This document shows positions 25,290-33,550 of a stretch of 44,860 bases of DNA, one piece after another (position 1 is the first letter of the stretch; every line of letters starts with the position of its first letter). Below the pieces are notes generated by a model. The model was not told the origin of the DNA. It saw only the letters and a program-made list of their open reading frames with translations, and ran no database searches. This stretch comes from Eubacteriales bacterium (GTDB lineage Bacteria; Bacillota; Clostridia; Lachnospirales; Lachnospiraceae). The translations under genes and the position numbers were made by a program. The stretch covers positions 1 to 44,860 of the forward strand of contig JAUNDV010000020.1 of NCBI GenBank assembly GCA_030525875.1. Direction: 5' to 3'.

Positions 25290-26522
25290 ATGGCAGATAA
25301 AAATAATGTTACAGCTGGTTCAGAAACAATAATGCTGACAAATGAAAAGGCGGCAGAGCTTGTAAATAAGTATGGTTCTCCACTTTATGTATATGATGAG
25401 AAGATACTTAGAAAACGCTGCAGAGAAATGAAAGCGCTGATAGATTCACCAAAATACATACCTCTTTACAGTGCAAAGGCAAATACAAATATAGAACTCT
25501 TGAAGATTATAAGAGAAGAAGGTCTTAATGTAGATGCGATGTCAGAGGGAGAAATTCTACTGGAAGAAAAAGCAGGCTTTACTTCTGATGAAATATTAAT
25601 GGTAACTAACAATATTTCCGATGAAGAGATAAGATTTGCAGGAGAGAGAGGAATACTTATGAGCTGTGACTCTCTTTCACAGCTGGATAGATTTGGAAGG
25701 ATATTTCCCGGACGAAAAGTAATGGTAAGGGTCAATCCTGGAATGGGAGCAGGCCACAGCGACAAGGTAATAACAGCTGGAAGCTGTAAATTTGGAGTAG
25801 AGTATTCAAAGGCTGATCTTATAAAGCAGGTTGCTTCAAAATATGATCTTAAGATAGTTGGACTTAATCAGCATGTTGGCTCGCTCTTCATAAATTATAA
25901 TACTTTTGTCGAGGCTTGCAGAATGCTTTTGGAGCTTGCAAAGCAGTTTGAAGGACTTGAGATAATAGATTTTGGCGGAGGCTTCGGAGTACCTTATTAT
26001 GGAGATAAGCGCCTTGATATGGAAGGTCTTGGGGCTGAACTCAAAAAGCTTATTTACGACTTTATAAATGAATACAGCAATAAGGATGTTAAATTCCTTA
26101 CAGAGGCCGGAAGATATATTTCGGCAGAGTGCGGAATCCTTCTTGGAACTGTATACAGCCAGAAAAAGGTATATGGTATCAAATACATAGGTACAGATTT
26201 AGGCTTTAATGTTCTGATCAGACCTATGCTCTATGATTCATATCATGACATTCAGGTTTTTAATAATTCAGAGGATTATGAGACAGTAAATATAGTTGGA
26301 AATATATGCGAGAGCGGAGACATACTTGCTCACAACAGATATCTTCCAATAATGCTTCACGGAGACATTATCGGTGTTAAAAATGCTGGCGCTTATGGAT
26401 ATTCCATGGCATCTAATTATAACAGCAGACTAAGACCGGCTGAGGTTCTTATTAAGGAAGATGGAAGTGATGTACTTATAAGAAAAAGAGATGACTACTC
26501 TGTCATTCTCAACCAGCTTTAA
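25290..26522 (+). CDS. lysA: Diaminopimelate decarboxylase
   Basis: The 410-residue fold-III PLP enzyme makes lysine from meso-diaminopimelate. Lys63 in YSAKANTN binds PLP. HVGS, the phosphate-binding GGGFGVPY, EAGRY and CESGD with the second-subunit catalytic Cys are all visible. The start is ATG 25290, 8 nt after AGAAGGA; a TTG at 25284 is the alternative. The related carboxynorspermidine decarboxylases lack this motif set, so LysA is preferred. Confidence 0.93.
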   Translation: MADKNNVTAGSETIMLTNEKAAELVNKYGSPLYVYDEKILRKRCREMKALIDSPKYIPLYSAKANTNIELLKIIREEGLNVDAMSEGEILLEEKAGFTSDEILMVTNNISDEEIRFAGERGILMSCDSLSQLDRFGRIFPGRKVMVRVNPGMGAGHSDKVITAGSCKFGVEYSKADLIKQVASKYDLKIVGLNQHVGSLFINYNTFVEACRMLLELAKQFEGLEIIDFGGGFGVPYYGDKRLDMEGLGAELKKLIYDFINEYSNKDVKFLTEAGRYISAECGILLGTVYSQKKVYGIKYIGTDLGFNVLIRPMLYDSYHDIQVFNNSEDYETVNIVGNICESGDILAHNRYLPIMLHGDIIGVKNAGAYGYSMASNYNSRLRPAEVLIKEDGSDVLIRKRDDYSVILNQL

Positions 26523-26540
26523 CAGCGGAAAGAGGAAAAA

Positions 26541-27329
26541 ATGATTTTTGACACACATGCTCACTATGATGATATAGCTTTTGACAAAGACAGAGATGAA
26601 GTAATAGACAGTCTTTTGAAAAATGGAATAAACAGAGTCTGCAATGTTGGAGCCAGAATAGAAGGATCAAGAAATAGTGTAGAGTTAGCTGATAAGTATG
26701 ATTTCTTTTATGCTGCGGTGGGTATACATCCAGATGACTGCAAAGATATGACTGAAGCTGACATAGATATACTTAGAGAGCTGGCAGGCAATAAAAAGAC
26801 TGTAGCTATAGGTGAGATAGGTCTTGATTATCATGGCTTTGGAGTATATGAAGATAAAGTAGATAAAGAAACACAGAAAAAATGGTTTAAAAGACAGCTC
26901 GAGCTTAGCATGGAGCTTGATAAGCCAGTTATAATACATTCCAGAAATGCTTCTGAGGATACACTCAATATAATGAAAGAAATGCATCAAAAGGGACTTA
27001 AGGATGCTATAATACATTGCTTTTCATATAGTCAGGAAGCTGCAAAGCAGTATGTTGCAATGGGATATTATCTTGGCTTTGGTGGTGTTGTAACATATGA
27101 GGGACAGAGAAAGCTTACAAAGGTTTTACAAGCAGTTCCAATGGACAATATAGTTTTAGAAACTGACTGTCCTTATCTTGCACCTGCACCGCATAGATAT
27201 GAGAGAAATAACTCATCCTATCTTCCGCTTGTAAGGGACAAGATTGCCGAGATCAAGGGAATAAGTCCTGAAGAAGTCGAGGAAAAAAGCTGGATAAACG
27301 GAAACAGGATTTACAGGATCAAAGATTAA
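26541..27329 (+). CDS. tatD: TatD-family metal-dependent deoxyribonuclease
   Basis: The 262-residue TIM-barrel hydrolase has DTHAHYDD (metal-binding HxH), GEIGLDYH, an HSRNA metal/active-site His, and ETDCPYLAP with the catalytic Asp. In Bacillus the counterpart yabD follows metS directly; here traX and lysA lie in between. The ribosome binding site AGAGGAAA precedes the ATG, 18 nt after lysA. Confidence 0.93.
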   Translation: MIFDTHAHYDDIAFDKDRDEVIDSLLKNGINRVCNVGARIEGSRNSVELADKYDFFYAAVGIHPDDCKDMTEADIDILRELAGNKKTVAIGEIGLDYHGFGVYEDKVDKETQKKWFKRQLELSMELDKPVIIHSRNASEDTLNIMKEMHQKGLKDAIIHCFSYSQEAAKQYVAMGYYLGFGGVVTYEGQRKLTKVLQAVPMDNIVLETDCPYLAPAPHRYERNNSSYLPLVRDKIAEIKGISPEEVEEKSWINGNRIYRIKD

Positions 27330-27365
27330 ATTTTACAATAATATAGTTTTTTAAGAACAAAAAAC

Positions 27366-27427
27366 TTTACAAATCCTTCTTAAGATATAAATCGTAAACG
27401 AAATAAGTTTAGATATATCTTAGGAGG
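27366..27427 (+). promoter_or_regulatory. pst operon promoter/leader region
   Basis: TTTACA (27366-27371) and TTCTTA (27377-27382) stand 11 bp apart, the spacing expected of Pho-regulon TT(A/T)ACA-type boxes, and TATAAA (27386-27391) may be the -10. TAAGATATA (27381-27389) can pair with TATATCTTA (27414-27422) immediately before the AGGAGG ribosome binding site. PhoP control is an inference from gene content. Confidence 0.4.
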
Positions 27428-27436
27428 ATTTTTATT

Positions 27437-28381
27437 ATGAAAAAAAGAACAGCAATTTTTGCAGCAGCTTTACTTATGATGGGAGCTCTCGCTGGATGTT
27501 CATCAAAGGAAGAAGCGGAAACAACCAGTGCAGCAGCAACACAGGCTGAAACAACAGCAGAAGCTAAGGAAGAAACAGAAGGCGAAACAACTGCATCAAA
27601 AATGGAAGGTGCTATAAACGTAATTTCTAGAGAAGATGGATCTGGAACAAGAGGAGCATTTATAGAGCTCTTTAAGATAGAAGAAAAGAATGAAGCAGGA
27701 GAAAAAGTTGATCTTACAACAGAGGAAGCAGAAATTACAAACTCAACAGCAGTTATGATGACCTCAGTTGCAGGAGATAAGTCATCTATCGGATACATTT
27801 CCCTTGGTTCACTTAATGATACAGTAAAGGCTTTAAGCATAGATGGCGCTGAGGCAAATGTAGACAATATTAAGTCTGGAGATTATAAGGTATCAAGACC
27901 TTTTAACATTGTTACTACAGGAAATGAAAATGAACTTGCACAGGATTATATCAAGTTTATTCTTTCTGAGCAGGGGCAGAAGGTAGTAGAAGAGAACGGA
28001 TATATTTCAAATGGAAACAACGGAAGCTACGAAGCTCAGGGACTTAGTGGAAAGCTTGTAGTTGCAGGTTCATCTTCAGTAACACCTGTAATGGAAAAGC
28101 TTAAGGAGGCATATTCAGCACTTAATCCTGATGTAACAATTGAGATTCAGCAGTCTGATTCAACAACAGGAGTTGCAAATGCACTTGATGGAATCTGTGA
28201 CATTGGAATGGCTTCAAGAGAGTTAAAGGATAGCGAGATTGAAAAGGGTGCAGTAGGAACAGTTATAGCACTTGATGGAATCGCAGTTATCGTAAACAAT
28301 GAAAACCCAACAGAGGAGTTAAGCAGTGAACAGATCAAAGATATCTACACAGGAAATGTTACAGACTGGTCAGAGCTCTAA
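27437..28381 (+). CDS. pstS: Phosphate ABC transporter substrate-binding lipoprotein, lobe-permuted
   Basis: The 314-residue lipoprotein has lipobox LAGC with Cys21 and a Thr/Glu-rich linker (25-55). Residues 59-195 correspond to the usual C-terminal part of PstS (VISREDGSGTRGAF, IGYISLG, FILSEQGQKVV). Residues 205-314 correspond to the usual N-terminal part (VAGSSSVTPVME, DIGMASREL, ALDGIAVIVN, YTGNVTDW). The order of the two segments is thus swapped. Phosphate-contacting stretches from both (SGT, GSSS, ASR) are kept, so the protein should still bind phosphate. The C-terminus ends exactly where normal PstS crosses the hinge. It is the first gene of pstSCAB-phoU. Confidence 0.93.
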   Translation: MKKRTAIFAAALLMMGALAGCSSKEEAETTSAAATQAETTAEAKEETEGETTASKMEGAINVISREDGSGTRGAFIELFKIEEKNEAGEKVDLTTEEAEITNSTAVMMTSVAGDKSSIGYISLGSLNDTVKALSIDGAEANVDNIKSGDYKVSRPFNIVTTGNENELAQDYIKFILSEQGQKVVEENGYISNGNNGSYEAQGLSGKLVVAGSSSVTPVMEKLKEAYSALNPDVTIEIQQSDSTTGVANALDGICDIGMASRELKDSEIEKGAVGTVIALDGIAVIVNNENPTEELSSEQIKDIYTGNVTDWSEL

Positions 28382-29258
28382 TAGATTAAAAATAGTTAAA
28401 GCGAAGGAGAAGGCTGCAAAATGCCTTTTCCTCGTCTTTGCCTGTATGAGCATTTTTCTTACAGCGCTTATATGCATATTTTTATTCAAAAATGGTATAC
28501 CAGCTATTATGAAAATAGGAGTAGATGAATTTCTGCTCGGAACAAAATGGAAGCCGGGAAATAACATATATGGAATATTTCCTATGATTTTAGGATCTAT
28601 ATATGTAACCTTGGGAGCAATGATAGTAGGAATACCTACAGGAATACTTACGGCACTGTACCTTTCATATTTTTGTCCTCAAAGGGCATATAAAGTAGTA
28701 AGGCCGGCAATAGATCTTCTGGCTGGAATTCCTTCCGTAGTATATGGATTCTTTGGACTTGTAGTAATAGTTCCAATAGTAGCAAATCTTACAGCCTCTA
28801 TAGGAGGAAAAGGAAAATCTATTTTCACAGCTTCGCTATTACTTGGAATAATGATTCTTCCTACAATAATAGGTGTTGCACATTCTGCCTTAAATGCAGT
28901 TCCCAAAAGTTATTATGAGGGAAGCCTTGCTCTTGGAGCTACACATGAAAGATCAGTTTTCAGTGTAATGCTTCCAGCTGCAAAGTCAGGTATATTTGCA
29001 GGAGTTATCCTGGGAGCAGGAAGAGCTATTGGAGAGACCATGGCAGTTATCATGGTAGCAGGAAATCAGCCTAGAATGCCGGCTGGTATCTTTAAGGGAA
29101 TAAGAACCATGACAGCAAATATTGTAACTGAAATGGGATATGCTACAGATTTGCACAGAGAAGCGCTTATAGCCACAGGCGTTGTATTATTTATCTTCAT
29201 TTTGATAATAAATCTTAGCTTTTCATATTTTAAACGTAAGTCGGAGAGAGAAGGATGA
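28326..29258 (+). CDS. pstC: Phosphate ABC transporter permease PstC
   Basis: The 310-residue polytopic inner-membrane protein has about six transmembrane helices and the coupling-loop region GATHERSVFSVMLPAAKSGI with the conserved EAA-type Gly. It pairs with PstA to form the channel. The start is uncertain. GTG 28326 has a good AGAGGAG (28312-28318) 7 nt upstream and overlaps pstS by 56 nt. ATG 28356 is the other choice, with a poorly spaced site. It overlaps pstA by 4 nt. Confidence 0.9.
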   Translation: MNRSKISTQEMLQTGQSSNRLKIVKAKEKAAKCLFLVFACMSIFLTALICIFLFKNGIPAIMKIGVDEFLLGTKWKPGNNIYGIFPMILGSIYVTLGAMIVGIPTGILTALYLSYFCPQRAYKVVRPAIDLLAGIPSVVYGFFGLVVIVPIVANLTASIGGKGKSIFTASLLLGIMILPTIIGVAHSALNAVPKSYYEGSLALGATHERSVFSVMLPAAKSGIFAGVILGAGRAIGETMAVIMVAGNQPRMPAGIFKGIRTMTANIVTEMGYATDLHREALIATGVVLFIFILIINLSFSYFKRKSEREG

Positions 29259-30133
29259 TAGTAGAAGCTTATAAACAGGAAAATAAAAAAAATACGAATC
29301 CGTTTGCAGATCAGAGATTTACAAGCCGTATACTATCTATCTTAGTAAGAGCTGCCGCGTTTTTTACAGTATTTATATTAGTATTTATAATTTTATACAT
29401 TTTAGTAAGGGGAGTGCCACATCTTAAATGGAGTCTTTTCGCATGGGAATACAATACAGAAAATGTTTCACTTATGCCGGCTCTTATAAATACGATTACA
29501 ATTACTCTTATTTCTCTGCTTATATCCATACCGATGGGAGTATGCTCTGCTATATATCTGGCCGAATACGCTAAGAAGGGAAGCCGTCTTGTAAAGCTTG
29601 TAAGACTTACAACGGAGACTCTTTCAGGTATACCTTCTATTATCTACGGACTTTTTGGCTTTCTCTTGTTTGTAAGTCAGCTTAAGATGGGCTACTCAAT
29701 AATTGGAGGAGCCTGTACCTTGTCTATCATGGTACTGCCTACGATTATGAGAACAACAGAAGAGGCACTTATGTCAGTTCCGGATCAGTTCAGAGAGGGC
29801 TCTTTTGGACTTGGAGCAGGAAAACTCAGGACGATTTTTTCAATAGTTCTTCCTTCAGCAATACCTGGTATAACATCAGGAGTAATACTTGCCATAGGAA
29901 GAATCGTGGGCGAAACAGCTGCGCTTATATATACAGCTGGAACTGTAGCAGGAATTCCTGAGACAGTAATGGAATCAGGAAGAACTCTTGCTATTCATAT
30001 GTATGTTCTTTCAAATGAAGGACTTTATACTAATGAAGCCTATGCCACAGCAGTTGTACTGCTTGTAATAGTAACATTTATAAATGCGCTGTCTGCTTAT
30101 ATAGCTAAGCGTTTTGGAGGAAAATGTGAATAA
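29255..30133 (+). CDS. pstA: Phosphate ABC transporter permease PstA
   Basis: The 292-residue membrane protein has about six helices. The central [19 protein letters not shown] segment and the loop [20 protein letters not shown] are PstA hallmarks. Overlap with pstC is ATGA (4 nt), and with pstB 8 nt. Ribosome binding site GAAGG. Confidence 0.94.
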   Translation: MIVEAYKQENKKNTNPFADQRFTSRILSILVRAAAFFTVFILVFIILYILVRGVPHLKWSLFAWEYNTENVSLMPALINTITITLISLLISIPMGVCSAIYLAEYAKKGSRLVKLVRLTTETLSGIPSIIYGLFGFLLFVSQLKMGYSIIGGACTLSIMVLPTIMRTTEEALMSVPDQFREGSFGLGAGKLRTIFSIVLPSAIPGITSGVILAIGRIVGETAALIYTAGTVAGIPETVMESGRTLAIHMYVLSNEGLYTNEAYATAVVLLVIVTFINALSAYIAKRFGGKCE

Positions 30134-30878
30134 ATTTGATATCGAAAATTTAAATCTATATTATGGAAATTTTCATGCATTAAAGAATATAAATATGAAT
30201 ATTTCTGAAAATGAAATCACTGCATTTATCGGACCAAGTGGATGTGGTAAGTCAACCTTACTCAAATCCATGAACAGGATGAATGACCTTGTAGAGGGAT
30301 GCAGGATAGAAGGAAAAATGTGCCTTTGTGGTCAGGATATATATGATAAGTCCATGGATGTAAATGATTTAAGGCGAAGCGTTGGAATGGTTTTTCAAAA
30401 ACCAAATCCATTTCCTATGAGTGTATATGACAATATTGCCTATGGACCAAGAACTCATGGTATAAGAAAAAAAGAAGAGCTTGATGAGATAGTAGAAACT
30501 TCATTAAAGCAGGCTGCAATCTGGGATGAACTCAAGGACAGATTAAAGAAATCAGCTCTTGGTCTTTCAGGAGGACAGCAGCAGAGACTTTGTATTGCAA
30601 GAGCACTTGCTGTAGAGCCAGAGGTTCTGCTTATGGATGAACCAACATCAGCGCTTGATCCTATTTCGACTTCAAGAATAGAAGATCTTGTAATAGAGCT
30701 TAAAAATAAATATACAATAGTAATGGTAACTCATAATATGCAGCAGGCAGCAAGAGTATCTGATAAAACAGCATTTTTCTTATTGGGAGAGATGATAGAG
30801 ATGGGTGAAACAGAGAAGCTCTTTGCATTTCCAGCTGACAAGAGAACCGAAGATTATATAACCGGAAGATTTGGCTGA
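30126..30878 (+). CDS. pstB: Phosphate ABC transporter ATP-binding protein
   Basis: The 250-residue ABC ATPase has Walker [11 protein letters not shown]-loop [15 protein letters not shown] (typical of PstB), signature LSGGQQQR and Walker [14 protein letters not shown] chose the GTG at 30126, 5 nt after GGAGG (30116-30120); the TTG at 30114 overlaps that site. It energises phosphate uptake through PstC and PstA. Confidence 0.96.
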   Translation: MNKFDIENLNLYYGNFHALKNINMNISENEITAFIGPSGCGKSTLLKSMNRMNDLVEGCRIEGKMCLCGQDIYDKSMDVNDLRRSVGMVFQKPNPFPMSVYDNIAYGPRTHGIRKKEELDEIVETSLKQAAIWDELKDRLKKSALGLSGGQQQRLCIARALAVEPEVLLMDEPTSALDPISTSRIEDLVIELKNKYTIVMVTHNMQQAARVSDKTAFFLLGEMIEMGETEKLFAFPADKRTEDYITGRFG

Positions 30879-30896
30879 TATATAAGGGGAAAATGT

Positions 30897-31595
30897 ATGA
30901 TGATGAGAAACAGATTTGACAGACAGCTTGAAGATCTCAATGATATGCTGATTCAAATGGGTTCAATGTGTGAGGATTGTATAAGCAACGTTTCACTTGC
31001 ACTTACAGGTGACAGGGCAGAAACAGTAAAAAGCCCGGTTACAGGCATGAATGAAAGACTTATGGAAAGAGTTTATACTACAGATTCCGGGATTGATCAG
31101 ATGGAGAGGGATATAGAGGCACTTTGCCTTAAGCTCCTTCTTCAGCAGCAACCTGTAGCGAGGGATCTAAGACTTATATCCTCAGCCCTTAAAATGATCT
31201 CAGATATGGAAAGAATCGGAGACCAGTGCTCAGATATAGCAGATATAGTAAAGGTACTTGATAAGACAAATATCAGAGAACTCGAGTCATCCGTTCATAT
31301 TCAGGATATGGCAACAGCAACTATGAAAATGGTTACAAGAGCTGTCGATTCATTTGTATCAAAGGATCTTGTGGCAGCCAGAGGCGTTTCAGCTGCAGAT
31401 GACAATGTTGACGAACTTTTTGATAAAGTAAAAAATGAGATAAGCAGACTTATATCAAAATATCCTGAAAAAGGAACCAGCCTTTTAGACATGCTTATGA
31501 TAGCAAAGTATTTTGAGAGAATCGGTGATCATGCAACTAATATAGCCGAGTGGGTAGAGTTTTCGATAACAGGTGAACATGTCAAAATGAATTAA
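30897..31595 (+). CDS. phoU: Phosphate-signalling regulator PhoU
   Basis: The 232-residue protein has two PhoU three-helix repeats (about residues 17-105 and 120-215). The metal-binding ERIGDQCSDIAD motif appears once in each (second copy ERIGDHATNIAE). It dampens Pho signalling and Pst activity when phosphate is plentiful. The start could be the first, second or third of three consecutive ATGs; AGGGGA fits the first or second. No phoPR two-component pair is in the window. Confidence 0.94.
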   Translation: MMMRNRFDRQLEDLNDMLIQMGSMCEDCISNVSLALTGDRAETVKSPVTGMNERLMERVYTTDSGIDQMERDIEALCLKLLLQQQPVARDLRLISSALKMISDMERIGDQCSDIADIVKVLDKTNIRELESSVHIQDMATATMKMVTRAVDSFVSKDLVAARGVSAADDNVDELFDKVKNEISRLISKYPEKGTSLLDMLMIAKYFERIGDHATNIAEWVEFSITGEHVKMN

Positions 31596-31600
31596 AACAA

Positions 31601-31629
31601 TTGACATTTCCAGAAGCTTTTAATATACT
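31601..31629 (+). promoter_or_regulatory. SRP RNA promoter
   Basis: A perfect TTGACA (31601-31606) and TATACT (31624-31629) have an optimal 17-nt spacer, placing the start at about 31636, where the SRP RNA homology begins. The promoter overlaps the extreme 3' flank of phoU. Confidence 0.85.
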
Positions 31630-31635
31630 TAAGTT

Positions 31636-31895
31636 TACGCAGCCGGGGAGATAGCGGTGCCCTGTATCTGCAATCCGCTTTAGCAGAGGTGATATCCTGC
31701 CTAGGGTATTTCATCGCATAGCAGCCCTTTAAGTCAGGTGTTGAAGACGGGGTCCTGCGCAATAGGAATCTGTGAACCGTGTCAGGGTAGGAATACAGCA
31801 GCACTAAGCAGAACCTCTTATGTGCCGTAGGGGTGCCTTGTCCGAGCCGGGCGAGAAGGAAACGTGTGTCTTGATTATTCGAAGCAGGATGCGTA
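31636..31895 (+). ncRNA. ffs: Signal recognition particle RNA, large bacterial type
   Basis: The 5' part holds the Alu-domain blocks GGTGCCCTGTATCTGCAATC and CCGCTTTAGCAGAGG seen in clostridial SRP RNAs. The S-domain has GTGAACCGTGTCAGG, a GTA-GGAA-TAC helix 8 tip with the GGAA tetraloop, then CAGCAGCACTAAGCAG. TACGCA near the 5' end can pair with TGCGTA (31890-31895), giving a closed molecule of about 260 nt, close to the 271 nt scRNA of Bacillus. Ends are approximate. It has its own promoter and terminator. In Bacillus it lies between tadA and dnaX; here it is between phoU and ksgA. Confidence 0.93.
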
Positions 31896-31928
31896 TTTAT
31901 AATTTAATACAGCAGATATATGTATACA

Positions 31929-31964
31929 GTCGTGAAATTAAGGATTTTGCGGCTTTTATTTTTT
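31929..31964 (+). terminator. SRP RNA terminator
   Basis: GTCGTGAAAT (31929-31938) pairs with ATTTTGCGGC (31944-31953) over 10 pairs including three G-U, with a 5-base loop, followed by an 11-nt T-rich tract. Confidence 0.7.
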
Positions 31965-32085
31965 GTTTAAGAAAAATTATGATATTATATAAGCGTAGTT
32001 AAATTTTAAAAATAAAAATATACTGAAAGTTATAGCTGTTTAGAACGTATATATATGTGAAAGCAGTTGATAAGAGGATATCCGG

Positions 32086-32940
32086 ATGGAAAAATACAAG
32101 AAGCTTATAAATCCGCAGAATACTATAGAGCTTGTTAAGAAGAATGAATTTACATTTAAGAAGAGATTTGGACAAAATTTTCTTATAGATGAGCATGTTT
32201 TAAATAAGATAATGGATGGAGCTGAGATAACAAAAGAAGATTCAGTTCTTGAGATAGGTCCTGGAATCGGAACTATGACTCAGGCACTTTGTGAAAGGGC
32301 AGGAGATGTAACAGCTGTTGAAATAGACAGAGATCTTATACCTATACTTAATGAAACACTTTCACCTTTTGACAATGTCAAAGTAATAAATGAAGATGTA
32401 CTTAAGCTCGATCTTAATAGTATTTCTGATAAACCGCTTAAGGTAGTTGCTAATCTTCCGTACTATATAACAACGCCTATAGTTATGGAGCTGTTTGAAA
32501 GTGGCGCAAAGCTTGAATCAGTTACAGTAATGGTTCAAAAGGAGGTTGCCGACAGAATGCAGGCTATTCCTGGCGGAAAGGATTACGGAGCGCTTTCTCT
32601 TGCAGTGCAGTATTATGCTGAGGCAAAGGTAATAGCAAATGTCCCTCCAAACTGCTTTATTCCAAGACCTGGGGTAGGGTCAGCAGTAATAAATCTTAAA
32701 TGTCATAAGATAAAGCCTGTATGCCCCAAAAATGAAGAGCATATGTTCAGACTTATAAAGGCCGCTTTTGCGCAGAGAAGAAAGACTCTTCTAAATGCCC
32801 TGAAAAATGAAAGCTCACTTGGCCTTTCCAAAGAAAGGATACAGGAGGTATTTTCAGAGCTTGGAATGGACGAAAGGATAAGAGGTGAAAAGCTGTCATT
32901 AGCTGACTTCGCAGCTCTTTCGGACAAAATTTTAAAATAA
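32086..32940 (+). CDS. rsmA: 16S rRNA (adenine1518/1519-N6,N6)-dimethyltransferase
   Basis: The 284-residue enzyme (KsgA) dimethylates two adjacent adenines in the 3' hairpin of 16S rRNA. Motifs visible are FGQNFLID, the SAM-binding LEIGPGIGTMT, and the catalytic NLPYY. C-terminal FIPRPGVGSAVI and FAQRRKTLLNAL are also diagnostic. The ribosome binding site AGAGGAT is 8 nt upstream. Its likely partner gene in Bacillus, rnmV, is absent here. The upstream gap is occupied by SRP RNA. Confidence 0.96.
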   Translation: MEKYKKLINPQNTIELVKKNEFTFKKRFGQNFLIDEHVLNKIMDGAEITKEDSVLEIGPGIGTMTQALCERAGDVTAVEIDRDLIPILNETLSPFDNVKVINEDVLKLDLNSISDKPLKVVANLPYYITTPIVMELFESGAKLESVTVMVQKEVADRMQAIPGGKDYGALSLAVQYYAEAKVIANVPPNCFIPRPGVGSAVINLKCHKIKPVCPKNEEHMFRLIKAAFAQRRKTLLNALKNESSLGLSKERIQEVFSELGMDERIRGEKLSLADFAALSDKILK

Positions 32941-32980
32941 GTTATCCTTACATTAGGATTATAGAGAGGAATTATTAAAA

Positions 32981-33550
32981 ATGAGAAAAAAACAGATTAT
33001 AGCTATTTTTGCGGCAGCAGTATTAGGAGCAGCTTCACTCACAGCATGCACAGGTGGACAGTCAGGTTCAGAGCAGACACAGGCAGAGACAGAAGTACAG
33101 AAGATAGTAAATCTTGAAGATATTCATACAGCAATAAAGGAAGCCTATGGTGAAAATTATGTTCCTAACAGTGCACTGGATGCAGAAATGCTCGAGGCGC
33201 TTACAGGAATTAAGGCAGACCAGTATACAGAATTTTTTGCAGAGACCCCTATGATAAGTACCTTTGTAGAAACAGTTATTGGTATCAAGGCTTCAGAGGG
33301 TAATGCTGATAAGGTAGAGGAGGCACTCAATGCCTACAGAGATAACCTTGTGAAGGATACAATGCAGTATCCTATGAATGTGCCAAAGATTCAGGCTTCA
33401 CAGGTTGTACGCCATGGAGACTATATTTTCTTTGTAATGCTTGGTGCACCTACGGATGAATCAATGGAAGAAGGCGAAGAGGCTGCACTTGAATCAGCAA
33501 AGGAAAATAATCAGAAAGCAATAGACGTCATAGACGGATTCTTTAAGTAA
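32981..33550 (+). CDS. DUF4358 lipoprotein
   Basis: The 189-residue protein has a signal peptide and lipobox (LTAC, Cys23), so it is exported and lipid-anchored. After a Gln/Glu/Thr linker, residues 45-189 match what I recall of DUF4358: EAYGENYVPN, AEMLEALTG, and the central GNADKVEEALNAYRD helix. Its function is not known. Its stop overlaps the MBOAT start by one base (TAATG), and DUF4358 genes recurrently flank MBOAT/DHHW genes in Lachnospiraceae, so it probably acts in the same surface-acylation process. Confidence 0.83.
   Translation: MRKKQIIAIFAAAVLGAASLTACTGGQSGSEQTQAETEVQKIVNLEDIHTAIKEAYGENYVPNSALDAEMLEALTGIKADQYTEFFAETPMISTFVETVIGIKASEGNADKVEEALNAYRDNLVKDTMQYPMNVPKIQASQVVRHGDYIFFVMLGAPTDESMEEGEEAALESAKENNQKAIDVIDGFFK

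Noticed and set aside
31820-32002. Open reading frame of about 60 codons on + strand
   Set aside because: Lies over the SRP RNA 3' part and its terminator; no ribosome binding site.
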